A DNA stretch of 49,460 nucleotides from Nautiliaceae bacterium (GCA_027036005.1 JALVTJ010000011.1:1-49460); one strand, 5' to 3'; positions 1-8,538 are shown, counted from the first letter of the stretch. Made by a program: numbers and translations. Notes: generated by a model from the sequence alone, not told the origin.

Positions 1-102
1 CCAATACACCAATACACCAATACACCAATACACCAATACACCAATACACCAATACACCAATACACCAATACACCAATACACCAATACACCAATACACCAA
101 TA
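1..102. repeat. 8-bp tandem repeat (CCAATACA, about 12.5 copies)
   Basis: Unbroken head-to-tail copies of the unit CCAATACA run from the first base of the window to about base 102 and probably extend outside it. No spacers are present, so this is a VNTR-type array, not CRISPR. It lies downstream of rplT (stop at 145). The same unit recurs inside pabB (41067-41095) and, as an inverted pair, upstream of cmoB (38957-39030). Copy number should be variable by strand slippage. Confidence 0.95.
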
Positions 103-144
103 TATAGTGTCAGAGATTTTTAAAAAACAAAAAAAGAAAAAAAT

Positions 145-495
145 TTATAGAGCGGCTTTTGCCTGCTCTACAATTTTGGCGAAAGTTTGAGGTTCGTTCA
201 TTGCGAGATCCGCTAAAATTTTTCTATCAAGCTCAATTCCCGCTTTTTTTAATCCGTTTATAAATCTTGAATAACTTATATCGTTTAATCTACAAGCCGC
301 ATTAATTCTAACTATCCATAATTTCCTGAATTCTCTTTTTTTCTGTTTTCTGTCTCTAAAAGCATATACCAAACTTCTTTCGACTTGTTCTTTTGCTTTT
401 CTAAAATGCTTTCTTCTTCCTGAATAGAAGCCTTTTGCCATTTTTAATATTTTTTTGTGTCTTTTTCTTCTTATTGTTCCTGTTTTTACTCTCAT
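145..495 (-). CDS. rplT: 50S ribosomal protein L20
   Basis: Encodes the 116-residue large-subunit protein L20, which binds 23S rRNA early in assembly. The very basic N-terminus ([21 protein letters not shown]) and the central [23 protein letters not shown] segment are diagnostic, and the length is normal. It follows rpmI on the same strand after an 89-base spacer that can fold into three small hairpins. An AAGGAG ribosome site sits just upstream of the ATG. In many bacteria L20 represses its own operon. No strong terminator follows, only an A/T-rich run leading into the 8-bp repeat. Confidence 0.97.
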   Translation of the reverse strand: MRVKTGTIRRKRHKKILKMAKGFYSGRRKHFRKAKEQVERSLVYAFRDRKQKKREFRKLWIVRINAACRLNDISYSRFINGLKKAGIELDRKILADLAMNEPQTFAKIVEQAKAAL

Positions 496-584
496 TATAT
501 CTCCTTCTTTTTGGCGTGCAACTTTTGCAACTTAGCCTTTTAGGCGAAGGTTTCAACCTTACTTTGCCTCTTCTTCACATTAAA
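496..584 (-). promoter_or_regulatory. rpmI-rplT spacer with three short hairpins
   Basis: The spacer is unusually long for neighbouring ribosomal protein genes. It holds three small inverted repeats: TGCAA-CTT-TTGCA (517-529), GCCT-TTT-AGGC (535-545) and AAGGTT-TC-AACCTT (547-560). GCAACTT is also directly repeated (518-524 and 527-533). This could be the site where L20 autoregulates translation, as L20 does elsewhere, but no known leader consensus is recognised, so the role is inferred. Confidence 0.35.
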
Positions 585-779
585 TTAAATACCGAGTAAT
601 AATTTTACTTCTTTGATATTCGTGCTATCTACATATTTAGGGGATCTTAGGTTTCTTTTTCTTTTTTGCGATTTTTTTGTAAGGATATGGCTTCTATAAG
701 CGCTTCCTCTTTTGATTATACCGCTTTTTTTAACTTTAAACCTTTTTGCCGCCCCTTTGTTTGTTTTCATTTTAGGCAT
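585..779 (-). CDS. rpmI: 50S ribosomal protein L35
   Basis: A 64-residue basic protein beginning [16 protein letters not shown], the classic L35 N-terminus, with the family motif [13 protein letters not shown]-like region and the usual length. I place the start at the ATG at 779 and not at the upstream in-frame GTG, because that GTG lies inside the AAGGAG ribosome site. It is transcribed with rplT. infC, which usually precedes rpmI, is absent here: the upstream neighbour is a divergent signalling gene. Confidence 0.96.
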   Translation of the reverse strand: MPKMKTNKGAAKRFKVKKSGIIKRGSAYRSHILTKKSQKRKRNLRSPKYVDSTNIKEVKLLLGI

Positions 780-807
780 AAGCACTCCTTTTTATATTTG
801 AATTGGA

Positions 808-813
808 ATTATA
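808..813 (-). promoter_or_regulatory. -10 box of the rpmI-rplT promoter
   Basis: On the minus strand the sequence reads TATGATATAATTCC, a TATAAT hexamer about 29 bases ahead of the rpmI ATG. It is the same TGATATAAT form seen before many genes in this window. It overlaps the left end of the palindrome at 812-831. Confidence 0.6.
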
Positions 814-831
814 TCATAAATTTTTATGATA
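812..831. promoter_or_regulatory. 20-bp palindrome between divergent promoters
   Basis: TATCATAAA-TT-TTTATGATA is a perfect inverted repeat with 9-base arms. It lies between rpmI (minus) and the CBS/GGDEF gene (plus). Its two ends overlap the predicted -10 boxes of both genes (808-813 minus, 830-835 plus), so a protein bound here could block both promoters. A chance AT-rich symmetry cannot be excluded. Confidence 0.45.
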
Positions 832-835
832 CAAT
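830..835 (+). promoter_or_regulatory. -10 box of the CBS/GGDEF gene
   Basis: TACAAT lies 19 bases before the ATG at 855, in the same position and AT-rich context as other predicted promoters here. It overlaps the right end of the palindrome. Confidence 0.45.
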
Positions 836-854
836 AACTAAAAAAAGGTTTTTT

Positions 855-1661
855 ATGAAAGTGGAAAAATATGTTGATAGGATAAATTGGATAGATTTAT
901 TGGAATTGCAAAATAAAACGCTTGAAGATTTGATTTTAATTTTTCATGCCAAACATTTACAAAGATTATATATTGTAAAAAACAAAAAACCGATAGGTGT
1001 AATTTCACCTCAAAATATTATTGATATTTTTTTAGATAAAAAACAAATGTTAAATGCTTTTGAATTTTTTAGAAATAATAATTATATGAAATGTTTTAAT
1101 GTAAACGATAATATTGTTGATGCATATTATAAAATGAGAAAAGAAAATATTGATTTTATACCAGTCTGTAATAATAATGAAATTATTGGAGAACTTAATT
1201 TTGAAACTTTAAGTTTAAAAATTTCTTATATAGTAATAAAAGATGAATTAACTCATGTATATAATAGAAAATATTTCGAAGTAATTATTCAAGAATATAA
1301 TGATTTTAATAAACCTATGGGGATTATTTTTATAAAAATCGATAATTTACCTGTTTATGAAGGATTATATGGTGTTGAAATGGCTGAAAAAATAATAAAA
1401 GAATTTTCAAAAACCATTCTTTGTAGTGTTAGAAAAATAGATTTTGTATTTAGATGGGATAATGAATTTAGAATAATTACCTTTAATGATTTGGAAAAAA
1501 GCACTATTATTTATGAAAGATTAAAAGAAAAGTTATCCAAAATAGAAATAAACACATTGCATATACCTTTTAAATGTTGTATATCACATGTGCCAGAACT
1601 TCTAAACAATATTTTATCAGCCGTTGATGATTGTGAAGAAAAATTAATAGAAAGGGAGTAA
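855..1661 (+). CDS. CBS-pair protein with degenerate GGDEF domain
   Basis: A 268-residue cytoplasmic protein with no membrane segment. Residues 10-125 resemble a pair of CBS domains, which bind adenine nucleotides. Residues 126-268 resemble a GGDEF domain: DELTHVYNR at 130-138 matches the D-x-L-T-x-x-x-N-R entry motif, but the active loop reads RWDNEF (200-205), one residue short of RWGGDEF. Diguanylate cyclase activity is therefore unlikely, and a sensor or scaffold role is more plausible. The start is the ATG at 855, behind AAAAAAGG; the upstream open frame lacks a ribosome site. The 3' end overlaps convergent fabH by 18 bases. Confidence 0.8.
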   Translation: MKVEKYVDRINWIDLLELQNKTLEDLILIFHAKHLQRLYIVKNKKPIGVISPQNIIDIFLDKKQMLNAFEFFRNNNYMKCFNVNDNIVDAYYKMRKENIDFIPVCNNNEIIGELNFETLSLKISYIVIKDELTHVYNRKYFEVIIQEYNDFNKPMGIIFIKIDNLPVYEGLYGVEMAEKIIKEFSKTILCSVRKIDFVFRWDNEFRIITFNDLEKSTIIYERLKEKLSKIEINTLHIPFKCCISHVPELLNNILSAVDDCEEKLIERE

Positions 1662-2612
1662 TGCGCTGCCCCAAGTAAATCCGCCTCCGAAAGCATCAAG
1701 TAGCATTAAATCGCCTTTTTTTATTTTTCCTTTTTGGACCATTTCATTTATTGCCATAGGAATTGAAGCTGATGAGGTATTACCGTATTTTTGAACAGTT
1801 AGGACGCATTTTTCTTTTGGGATTTGAACTGTTTTTGCCACTGCATCAATGATTCTATAATTTGCCTGATGAGGCACAAACCAATCTATATTTTCACCTG
1901 TTAAATTGTTTCTTTTTAAAATATCCGTTACGGATTTAGAGAGAGTTTTTACGGCGACTTTAAATGTTTCGTTGCCTTTCATTTCAAGCCAGGTTCTATT
2001 TGTTTCGCATCCGTATTTTACACCTCTGCCGGGTGTAATTAAAAAATCGCTATATTTGCCATCAGCGTTTATGTCAATATCGATTATCGCTTCGTCTTTA
2101 TTTGATGTAGCGCTTATAATAGCGGCTCCCGCCCCGTCTCCAAAGAGAACACATGTTGTTCTGTCTTTCCAGTTTATAATTTTACTGAGTGTTTCTGCAC
2201 CTATTATAAGTATATTTTTATACATATTACTTTCTATAAAAGCTTTTGCCTGAGCCAAGGTATAAATAAATCCTGTGCATGCGGCACTTATATCAACGGC
2301 AGGGCGAACAATTCCTAATTTTTGAGCAACTATACAAGCAGTTGAAGGCATTGCAAAATAATCCGGTGTTATTGTAGCTACAATAATCATATCTATCTCT
2401 TCTGCGCTCATTTCGGCATTTTCAAGAGCATTTAAAGCTGCCATATACGCAAGATCGCTTGTTACTTCATTGTCTTCTACAATATGTCTGGTTTTTATTC
2501 CTGTTCTTTTTGTTATCCATTCATCGTTTGTATCTACTATTTTTTCCAAATCTTTATTGGTTAGAATTTTATCAGGGACATAAGCTCCGATACTTTTTAA
2601 TTTTGCATACAT
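1644..2612 (-). CDS. fabH: beta-ketoacyl-ACP synthase III
   Basis: Condenses acetyl-CoA with malonyl-ACP to start type II fatty acid synthesis. The 322-residue length is standard. The catalytic triad is visible: Cys112 in DISAACTGF, His248 in WFVPHQAN and Asn278 in [11 protein letters not shown]. The C-terminal [11 protein letters not shown] motif is also typical. It is the last gene of the yceD-rpmF-plsX-fabH operon and overlaps the end of plsX by 16 bases, which implies translational coupling. The same order occurs in Campylobacter jejuni and E. coli. Confidence 0.97.
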   Translation of the reverse strand: MYAKLKSIGAYVPDKILTNKDLEKIVDTNDEWITKRTGIKTRHIVEDNEVTSDLAYMAALNALENAEMSAEEIDMIIVATITPDYFAMPSTACIVAQKLGIVRPAVDISAACTGFIYTLAQAKAFIESNMYKNILIIGAETLSKIINWKDRTTCVLFGDGAGAAIISATSNKDEAIIDIDINADGKYSDFLITPGRGVKYGCETNRTWLEMKGNETFKVAVKTLSKSVTDILKRNNLTGENIDWFVPHQANYRIIDAVAKTVQIPKEKCVLTVQKYGNTSSASIPMAINEMVQKGKIKKGDLMLLDAFGGGFTWGSALLPFY

Positions 2613-3598
2613 TTATGAACCTTTAAAGAATCTTGTATTTTTTTGTTTACATCGTTTTCCACAAATTTTATCGCTTGAAAAATTGCATTTTTAATGGCTT
2701 TGGAGTTACTTTTCCCGTGAGCTATAATAACACATCCGTTTATTCCAAGCAGCGGAGCTCCTCCGTATTCCGCATAATCGGTAGCTTTTTTTAATGCTTT
2801 AAAAACAGGTTTTAAAAGTAATGCTCCGATTTTTTGTAAAATACCGGAAGAATTTATCTCTTCTTTTATTAATTTTCCTATAATTTCGGCCGCACCTTCA
2901 CTTGTCTTTAAAACAATATTTCCTATAAAACCGTCGGTGATTATTATATCTACTTCACCTTTGAAAATATCTCCGCCTTCAATATTACCGACAAAATTGA
3001 CAAATTTTTCTTTTATCATTTTAAATGCTTCTTTTGTAACAGAATTGCCTTTACTCTCTTCTTCTCCATTGCTAAGCAGTCCAAGTGTGACGTTTTCTTT
3101 ATTTAAAACGACTTTTGCATACACTTCTCCCATTACTGCAAATTGTGTTAAATTTTCGGCATTGCAATCTACATTTGCTCCAACATCCAAAAGAAGAGAG
3201 TATCTTTTTTTGATTGTAGGCATAAAAGTAACAATAGCCGGTCTTTTTATACCTTTTATTCTTCCGAGTTTCAATGTAGCAAGACTCATGGAAGCTCCGC
3301 TGTGTCCGGCGGAAACAACAGCATCTACAATACCTTCTTTTAAAAGTTCGATAGATTTATAAATAGTGGATTCTTTTCTTTTTAAAGCTTCTGTTGCCCC
3401 TTCATCCATTCTTATTATATCTAAACTATTTATAAATCTAACTTTTCCTGATACATTATCAGGAATTAATTTTTTTATTTTTTCTTCATTACCCACAAGA
3501 TATGCTATGAAGTCTTTTTTGTTTAATGCTTTAATAACACCTTCGATAATTGGTTCGGGACCGAAGTCCCCTCCCATTGCATCAATTGCTATTTTCAT
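2597..3598 (-). CDS. plsX: phosphate acyltransferase PlsX
   Basis: Converts acyl-ACP to acyl-phosphate, the first step of the PlsX/PlsY route to phosphatidic acid. The 333-residue protein opens with [12 protein letters not shown], the family signature, and carries [19 protein letters not shown] and [11 protein letters not shown] further on. Its ATG shares one base with the rpmF stop (TAATG), and its end overlaps fabH, so the three genes are tightly coupled. Confidence 0.97.
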   Translation of the reverse strand: MKIAIDAMGGDFGPEPIIEGVIKALNKKDFIAYLVGNEEKIKKLIPDNVSGKVRFINSLDIIRMDEGATEALKRKESTIYKSIELLKEGIVDAVVSAGHSGASMSLATLKLGRIKGIKRPAIVTFMPTIKKRYSLLLDVGANVDCNAENLTQFAVMGEVYAKVVLNKENVTLGLLSNGEEESKGNSVTKEAFKMIKEKFVNFVGNIEGGDIFKGEVDIIITDGFIGNIVLKTSEGAAEIIGKLIKEEINSSGILQKIGALLLKPVFKALKKATDYAEYGGAPLLGINGCVIIAHGKSNSKAIKNAIFQAIKFVENDVNKKIQDSLKVHKCMQN

Positions 3599-3747
3599 TA
3601 ATACTCACCACAGCTTGGACATATTCTATGAGGTCTTTTATAAGCACCGCAATGGGCACATTTTACTACGGCACTTAATTTTGTTTTATAATGTGTTCTT
3701 CTTTTTGCACCTCTTGTTTTTGAGTTTCTTCTTTTTGGAACTGCCAT
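3598..3747 (-). CDS. rpmF: 50S ribosomal protein L32
   Basis: A 49-residue basic protein starting [20 protein letters not shown], as L32 does. It has two CxxC pairs (Cys30/Cys33 in CAHC and Cys43/Cys46 in CPSC), so this is the zinc-binding form. An AAGGAG site precedes the ATG. L32 links ribosome and lipid synthesis genes in a conserved operon between yceD and plsX. The stop codon overlaps the plsX start by one base. Confidence 0.95.
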   Translation of the reverse strand: MAVPKRRNSKTRGAKRRTHYKTKLSAVVKCAHCGAYKRPHRICPSCGEY

Positions 3748-3756
3748 TTTATCTCC

Positions 3757-4086
3757 TTAAAATTCTTTGTTAAATTCTTTATCTTTACATTCGTTACAAA
3801 TATTTGAAAAGTCGTTTTTTATTAATTCTATTTCGCTTTTCAAAATCTCATAAATATTTAGTTTTTCTTGTTCTATAATATCATATTTTTCATCAAAACC
3901 GCTAAAAGGTGGTTTTACAATTTTGTATTGCACTTTTTCTTTAATATGTTTGATAAACGGTTTAAGGCATTTTACACATTCGACTTCAATGTCGCCTTCA
4001 AGTGTTCCCGTAATAATATAACAGTCTTTTTTTTTCTCGCTGTTTCCTTTAAGGGTTAAACCGTTTAGCGTTTTATTGATTTGCAA
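3757..4086 (-). CDS. YceD/DUF177 family protein
   Basis: A 109-residue DUF177 protein, the usual upstream partner of rpmF. The family is linked to 23S rRNA accumulation in plants and E. coli. It has a CVKC pair near residue 37 and a CNEC pair near residue 96, probably a metal site. The start is inferred to be TTG at 4086, directly after the ndk stop codon in the same frame, with AGAGAG nine bases upstream inside ndk. No ATG is available. Ten bases separate its stop from the rpmF start. Confidence 0.85.
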   Translation of the reverse strand: MQINKTLNGLTLKGNSEKKKDCYIITGTLEGDIEVECVKCLKPFIKHIKEKVQYKIVKPPFSGFDEKYDIIEQEKLNIYEILKSEIELIKNDFSNICNECKDKEFNKEF

Positions 4087-4500
4087 TTATAAAATCTCTC
4101 TTTTGGCAAAGAAAAACCCGATTTCTTTTTTAGCATTTTCAAGTGAATCACTGCCGTGAACGGCATTTGCTTCAATACTTTGGGCAAAATCAGCTCTAAT
4201 TGTGCCGGGGGCTGCTTCTTTTGGATTTGTAGCACCCATAAGCTCTCTGTTTTTGGCAACTGCATTTTCACCTTCAAGCACCATTACAACAACAGGTCCG
4301 CTACTCATATATTCACACAAATCATTAAAAAAAGGTCTTTCTTTATGAATTTCATAAAACTTAGCTGCATCTTCTTTTGTCAATTTGATTTTTTTCATTG
4401 CTGCAATTCTAAGACCGTTACTTTCGAATCTGTCTATTATTTTTCCTATAACATTTTTAGCTACTGCATCCGGTTTAATTATTGAAAGAGTTCTTTCCAT
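4087..4500 (-). CDS. ndk: nucleoside diphosphate kinase
   Basis: Transfers gamma-phosphate between nucleoside tri- and diphosphates through a phosphohistidine. The 137-residue protein starts [12 protein letters not shown] and has the active-site segment [12 protein letters not shown] with catalytic His115. The length is standard. It leads the ndk-yceD-rpmF-plsX-fabH transcript. A GGAGAGA ribosome site and a TATAAT box about 30 bases upstream support the start. Confidence 0.98.
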   Translation of the reverse strand: MERTLSIIKPDAVAKNVIGKIIDRFESNGLRIAAMKKIKLTKEDAAKFYEIHKERPFFNDLCEYMSSGPVVVMVLEGENAVAKNRELMGATNPKEAAPGTIRADFAQSIEANAVHGSDSLENAKKEIGFFFAKREIL

Positions 4501-4529
4501 GGTTTCTCTCCTTGAATTTTTAGAGAGAA

Positions 4530-4535
4530 ATTATA
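4530..4535 (-). promoter_or_regulatory. -10 box of the ndk operon
   Basis: The minus strand reads TTTTTTGTATAATTTC ahead of ndk. TATAAT lies about 30 bases before the ATG and is preceded by the T-rich stretch typical of Campylobacterota housekeeping promoters. Confidence 0.6.
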
Positions 4536-4561
4536 CAAAAAATTGGAGAAAAAGAGAAGAG

Positions 4562-4577
4562 GAGCTTAGCAAAGCTC
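4562..4577 (-). terminator. short hairpin at the ferredoxin stop codon
   Basis: GAGCTT-TGCT-AAGCTC (minus strand) forms a six-base-pair stem that includes the TAA stop of the ferredoxin gene. It is followed by a pyrimidine-rich run that is not pure T. It may end or attenuate the ferredoxin transcript before ndk. Confidence 0.4.
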
Positions 4578-4844
4578 TACTGCCGGAGTTCCTGCTTCAC
4601 ATCTATTAGGATGACAAGTTTGTCCTTCTTGACATTCATCCCAAACTATACAACCCTCAGTAGGACATGCTTCTGCACAAGCAGGTTGATCATAATAACC
4701 TACACATTCAACGCATTTATCAGGATAAACGTAATAAATTTCTTCACCTGTTGGATTTTCGCTATCGTCAACAATAGCTTCCACCGGACATTCGTCTATA
4801 CATGCCCCACAATTAATACAAATATCAGTAATTTTTACCGCCAT
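4566..4844 (-). CDS. fdxA: 2[4Fe-4S] ferredoxin with Cys-rich tail
   Basis: A 92-residue low-potential electron carrier of the Alvin/YfhL type. Cluster ligands are Cys9, Cys12, Cys15 and Cys19 (CINCGACIDECP) and Cys44, Cys47, Cys56 and Cys60, with the eight-residue insertion CVGYYDQPAC characteristic of the group. Five more cysteines (65, 71, 77, 82, 92) occur in the C-terminal tail. AAGGAG precedes the ATG. The position next to ndk matches C. jejuni fdxA, which is the basis for the symbol. Confidence 0.88.
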   Translation of the reverse strand: MAVKITDICINCGACIDECPVEAIVDDSENPTGEEIYYVYPDKCVECVGYYDQPACAEACPTEGCIVWDECQEGQTCHPNRCEAGTPAVELC

Positions 4845-4943
4845 ATTATCTCCTTTTGTTAGTTATTTGTAATTAAAAATATATCATTAATTACTTAAAT
4901 TTTCCTTAAAATTTGTTATTTATCAATTTTTTATTATGTTTTG

Positions 4944-6092
4944 TTACTTTAAATTCAAAAATTCTTTTATTTCTTCAACTTTGTCTAATTTTTCCCATGA
5001 AAATTCTTCTCTTCCGAAATGTCCATAAGCAGCTGTTTTTCTATAAATAGGTTTTAATAAATCAAGCGTTTCGATAATTCCTTTTGGAGTTAAATTAAAT
5101 ATTTTTCTAACCGCTTTTTCTATTTTATTTTCACTAATTTTTCCGGTGCCGTGAGTATCTATGTATATGCTTACTGGTTCAATCACTCCTATTGCATATG
5201 CAATTTGAACGGTTAATTTTTCGGCAACGCCTGCTGCTACCAAATTTTTTGCAACATATCTGGCCGCATAAGCACCGCTTCTATCAACTTTCGTAGGATC
5301 TTTTCCACTAAAAGCTCCTCCACCGTGAGGCGCGGCGCCTCCGTAGGTATCAACGATTATTTTTCTTCCTGTAAGCCCTGCGTCTCCCTGAGGACCTCCA
5401 ATTACAAATTTTCCTGTGGGATTAATAAAGTATTCTACATTTTGGCTTAACATATTTGCAGGTATTACTTTTTTGATAATTTCTTCAATTACGGCTTCTT
5501 TTATTTCCGAATGATTAATATCCGGTTCATGTTGGGTAGATACTACAACTTTTTCAACGCTTACAGGTCTTCCATCGATATATTTGACACTAACCTGAGC
5601 TTTCCCATCGGGTCTTAGCCATGGAATAATTGCTTCTTTTCTTGCAATAGCCAATCTTTTTGTAAGCTTGTGAGCTAACATTATAGTAAGAGGCATAAGT
5701 TCAGGTGTTTCTGTGCAGGCATATCCGAACATCATTCCTTGATCACCGGCACCTATTTCTTCACCTTGTTCAACTCCTTGCCTTATATCGGGACTTTGCT
5801 CTCCAACACCATTTAAAACTCCTGCCGTTCGATAATCAAAACCGAATCTGGCATCCGTATAACCTATTTCTCTTATAACTTCTCTTGCAATTTCTTGCAT
5901 TGGAGCGTAAGTTGTCGTTTTAAGTTCACCCGCTATAACGCAAAAACCGTTGCTAAGCAGGGTTTCACACGCAACTTTTGCGTTTTTGTCTCTTTCAATT
6001 ATATAATCCAAAATGGCATCGCTAATCTGATCCGCCATTTTGTCAGGGTGTCCCTCCGTTACGCTTTCACTACTGAAAAGATATTCTCTCAT
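4944..6092 (-). CDS. metK: S-adenosylmethionine synthase
   Basis: Makes S-adenosylmethionine from methionine and ATP. The 382-residue enzyme starts [19 protein letters not shown], with the family motif EGHPDK near residue 14; [12 protein letters not shown] and [16 protein letters not shown] are the two other MetK signatures. I use the ATG at 6092, behind AAAGGAAAGCG; an upstream ATG at 6119 would add nine residues without a good ribosome site. A predicted hairpin sits at the 5' end of the leader (6147-6206). metE lies just upstream on the same strand but has its own promoter. Confidence 0.97.
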   Translation of the reverse strand: MREYLFSSESVTEGHPDKMADQISDAILDYIIERDKNAKVACETLLSNGFCVIAGELKTTTYAPMQEIAREVIREIGYTDARFGFDYRTAGVLNGVGEQSPDIRQGVEQGEEIGAGDQGMMFGYACTETPELMPLTIMLAHKLTKRLAIARKEAIIPWLRPDGKAQVSVKYIDGRPVSVEKVVVSTQHEPDINHSEIKEAVIEEIIKKVIPANMLSQNVEYFINPTGKFVIGGPQGDAGLTGRKIIVDTYGGAAPHGGGAFSGKDPTKVDRSGAYAARYVAKNLVAAGVAEKLTVQIAYAIGVIEPVSIYIDTHGTGKISENKIEKAVRKIFNLTPKGIIETLDLLKPIYRKTAAYGHFGREEFSWEKLDKVEEIKEFLNLK

Positions 6093-6146
6093 CGCTTTCC
6101 TTTTTGTTAAATTTTCCATTTTTCATTCTCAATTTTACATTTTTTT

Positions 6147-6206
6147 CGCATACTCCTATTTTGAAAATCCTAAAAATTTAACATTTTCAAAAGACAAGAA
6201 TATGCG
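6147..6206 (-). promoter_or_regulatory. leader hairpin upstream of metK
   Basis: An outer six-base stem (CGCATA at 6147-6152 with TATGCG at 6201-6206) and an inner ten-base stem (TTTTGAAAAT at 6159-6168 with ATTTTCAAAA at 6183-6192) enclose a 14-base loop. The internal loop contains TAGGAG on the transcript. The -10 box at 6212-6217 predicts transcription starting about at the first base of this hairpin. No known SAM riboswitch class is recognised. Confidence 0.45.
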
Positions 6207-6211
6207 CTTGA

Positions 6212-6217
6212 ATTATA
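6212..6217 (-). promoter_or_regulatory. -10 box of the metK promoter
   Basis: The minus strand reads TTTTGCTATAATTCAAG. The same TTTTGCTATAAT string precedes the pseudouridine synthase gene at 24141-24152. The expected start site, near 6205, is the base of the leader hairpin. Confidence 0.65.
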
Positions 6218-6277
6218 GCAAAATATTGATGAATAATTAGAATAGTGTTTTAAATATAAAGAGAAAGAAGATTTGAT

Positions 6278-8518
6278 TTATAGTTTGGCTCTAACTTCTT
6301 TGGCGGCGTCTACCATATTTTTAAGACTTGGTTTTACCTCTTCCCATTTTCTAGTTTTCAAACCGCAATCCGGATTTATCCAGACCTTTTCTTTCGGAAG
6401 AACTTCCAAAATCGCATTGATTTGATCAATAATCTCTTCTTTACTCGGAATTCTCGGGCTGTGAATATCATAAACTCCCGGTCCTATTTCACCTTTATAA
6501 CCTCTTTCTTTGAATATTTTAAGTAAAGAATTATCGCTTCTTGCATTTTCGATAGAAATTACATCTGCGTCCATATCTTCAATTGCATCCATAATATCGC
6601 TAAATTCCGAATAACACATATGAGTATGTATTTGAGTTTCTGGTTTTACACTTGAAGTAGTGATTCTAAATGCCGTAATTGCCCAATCTTCATACTCTTT
6701 TCTTTTTTCATTTCTCAAAGGGTAACCTTCTCTAAGAGCCGCTTCGTCAACCTGAATAACTTTGATTCCGGCAGCTTCGAGAGCTTCTACTTCATCTCTT
6801 ATTGCAAGCGCCATTTGAAAAGCCGTATCTTTTTTTGGTTGATCGTCTCTGACAAAAGACCAGTTAAGCATTGTAACGGGTCCCGTTAGCATTCCTTTCA
6901 TTAGTTTTTCTGTTAAACTTTGAGCGTATGTAATCCATTCAACCGTCATATCTTTTGGTCTGCTTATATCTCCGAAAATAAGAGGCGGTTTAACGCATCT
7001 GCTTCCATAACTTTGAACCCATCCGTTTTGTGAGAAAGCTACTCCTTGAAGTTGCTCTCCGAAATATTCAACCATATCGTTTCTTTCAAATTCACCGTGA
7101 ACCAAAACGTCAAGTTCTATTTCTTCTTGAAATTTAACCAGATCTTTTATCATCTTTTTGATTTGATTTTTGTAATCCTCTTCGCTGATTAAGCCGTTTT
7201 TGTAATCCCTTCTAAGTTTTCTAAGTTCCGGTGTTTGTGGGAAACTTCCAATTGTAGTTGTTGGAAGAATAGGATATTTTAGATTTTCGTGTTGAAGTTT
7301 AATTCTCTCTTCAAAAGGCATGTTTCTGTGTTTATCTTTATCTGTCAAGTTAGAAACTCTATCCTGAACGATTGTATCGTGAATTTTTTTAGACGTTTTT
7401 CTAGTAGCTATTGCTTCTTTGTTTTCTTCCAAAATTTCTTTGTCGATTTCGTTTAATTGTTCATTTTTAACAAGTTTGTTAATAACCCTGATTTCATCAA
7501 GTTTTTCAAGCGCATAACTTATCCAAGATTTAATATCTTCATCCATTTTTGTTTCGTATTTAAGGGTATAAGGAACATGGAGTAACGAACAGCTGCTTCC
7601 TATATGAATTTTTTCATTATCGATTGTTTCCGTTAAACCTTTGATAAACTCGGTTGATTTTTCTATATCGTTAACCCATACGTTTCTGCCGTTTACGATT
7701 CCTATTCCTATTTCTTTTCCGGCTTCAATCAATGTTTTGATTTTATTTTCGCTTCCTGCAACAAAATCCAAAAACATTCCTTTTATAGAAGTTTTTGCAA
7801 GCACTTTATTTGCTTCGTTTGAATGTTCGAAATAAGTCGCTACATAAATTTTTGCCAACGTGCCAAGTTCGTTATAAACTTTTTCAAGTAATTTCAAATC
7901 ATCTTTTGTAGGGTTTGTAACGAAATAAGGTTCGTCCATTTGAATGATATAATCTTTAAATTCATTAATTATTTCCTTATAAATGGGAAGTAATTTTTCG
8001 ATAATTTTATTTGCATTGCCTTCAACTTTACTTAATCTAACATAAGTTATAGGTCCTATTAAATTGATTTTCGGTTTAATTCCTAATTCTTTGGCTTCTT
8101 TCAATTCTTCTTTGATTTTGGAAGTGTTTGGTTTAAAATCCATATTTTCGTTAAGTTCAGGAACAATATAATGGTAATTTGTATTAAACCATTTTGTCAT
8201 TTCCATCGCTTTGTGTGTATCATCGCCTCTTGCCATTGCAAAATATCTATCCATACAATTTTCAATGTCTTTGTATTTTTCGGGAATGGCATTTAAAATA
8301 ACCGTCATATCAAGCATATTATCGTAAAAACTGAAATCGTTTACGCTAATCATATCAATTCCGGCGTTTTTTTGATAAGTTAAGTGTCTTTTTATAAGTT
8401 CGCTTGCAGTGGATTTTAATTCATCTTGACTTATTTTACCGCTCCAATAAGCTTCAAGCGCTTTTTTTAATTCTCTTTGCTCACCTATTCTAGGGAATCC
8501 GATTACGTATGTAGCCAT
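6278..8518 (-). CDS. metE: cobalamin-independent methionine synthase
   Basis: Transfers the methyl group of 5-methyltetrahydropteroyl-tri-L-glutamate to homocysteine. At 746 residues it has the full two-barrel architecture. Zinc ligands are visible as His and Cys in HTHMCYSEF and the distal Cys in NPDCGLKTRKW. The N-terminal half starts TYVIGFPRIGEQRELK as expected. The product is the substrate of MetK, encoded next downstream. An AAAAAAGGA site and a close TATAAT box indicate its own promoter with a very short leader. Confidence 0.97.
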   Translation of the reverse strand: MATYVIGFPRIGEQRELKKALEAYWSGKISQDELKSTASELIKRHLTYQKNAGIDMISVNDFSFYDNMLDMTVILNAIPEKYKDIENCMDRYFAMARGDDTHKAMEMTKWFNTNYHYIVPELNENMDFKPNTSKIKEELKEAKELGIKPKINLIGPITYVRLSKVEGNANKIIEKLLPIYKEIINEFKDYIIQMDEPYFVTNPTKDDLKLLEKVYNELGTLAKIYVATYFEHSNEANKVLAKTSIKGMFLDFVAGSENKIKTLIEAGKEIGIGIVNGRNVWVNDIEKSTEFIKGLTETIDNEKIHIGSSCSLLHVPYTLKYETKMDEDIKSWISYALEKLDEIRVINKLVKNEQLNEIDKEILEENKEAIATRKTSKKIHDTIVQDRVSNLTDKDKHRNMPFEERIKLQHENLKYPILPTTTIGSFPQTPELRKLRRDYKNGLISEEDYKNQIKKMIKDLVKFQEEIELDVLVHGEFERNDMVEYFGEQLQGVAFSQNGWVQSYGSRCVKPPLIFGDISRPKDMTVEWITYAQSLTEKLMKGMLTGPVTMLNWSFVRDDQPKKDTAFQMALAIRDEVEALEAAGIKVIQVDEAALREGYPLRNEKRKEYEDWAITAFRITTSSVKPETQIHTHMCYSEFSDIMDAIEDMDADVISIENARSDNSLLKIFKERGYKGEIGPGVYDIHSPRIPSKEEIIDQINAILEVLPKEKVWINPDCGLKTRKWEEVKPSLKNMVDAAKEVRAKL

Positions 8519-8538
8519 TTATATCCTTTTTTGTCGCA

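Noticed and set aside
1-102. Possible CRISPR array
   Set aside because: The unit is 8 bases with no spacers and no cas genes nearby; it is a simple tandem repeat.
780-785. Upstream GTG start for rpmI
   Set aside because: It falls inside the AAGGAG ribosome site, and L35 proteins start MPKMKT.
855-1661. Active diguanylate cyclase
   Set aside because: The signature loop is shortened to RWDNEF; the essential Gly-Gly is absent.
2937-3362. Open frame on the plus strand across plsX
   Set aside because: It is the antisense shadow of a clear plsX gene, with no ribosome site or recognisable product. The other antisense frames in the window were set aside for the same reason.
4081-4100. ndk and the YceD gene as one fused or read-through frame
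   Set aside because: They share a frame, separated by a single TAA, but both are complete proteins of standard length and are separate genes in relatives. A TTG restart explains the layout.
6147-6206. metK leader as a known SAM riboswitch
   Set aside because: The multi-helix cores of SAM-I, SAM-II or SMK box are not present; only a two-part hairpin is visible.
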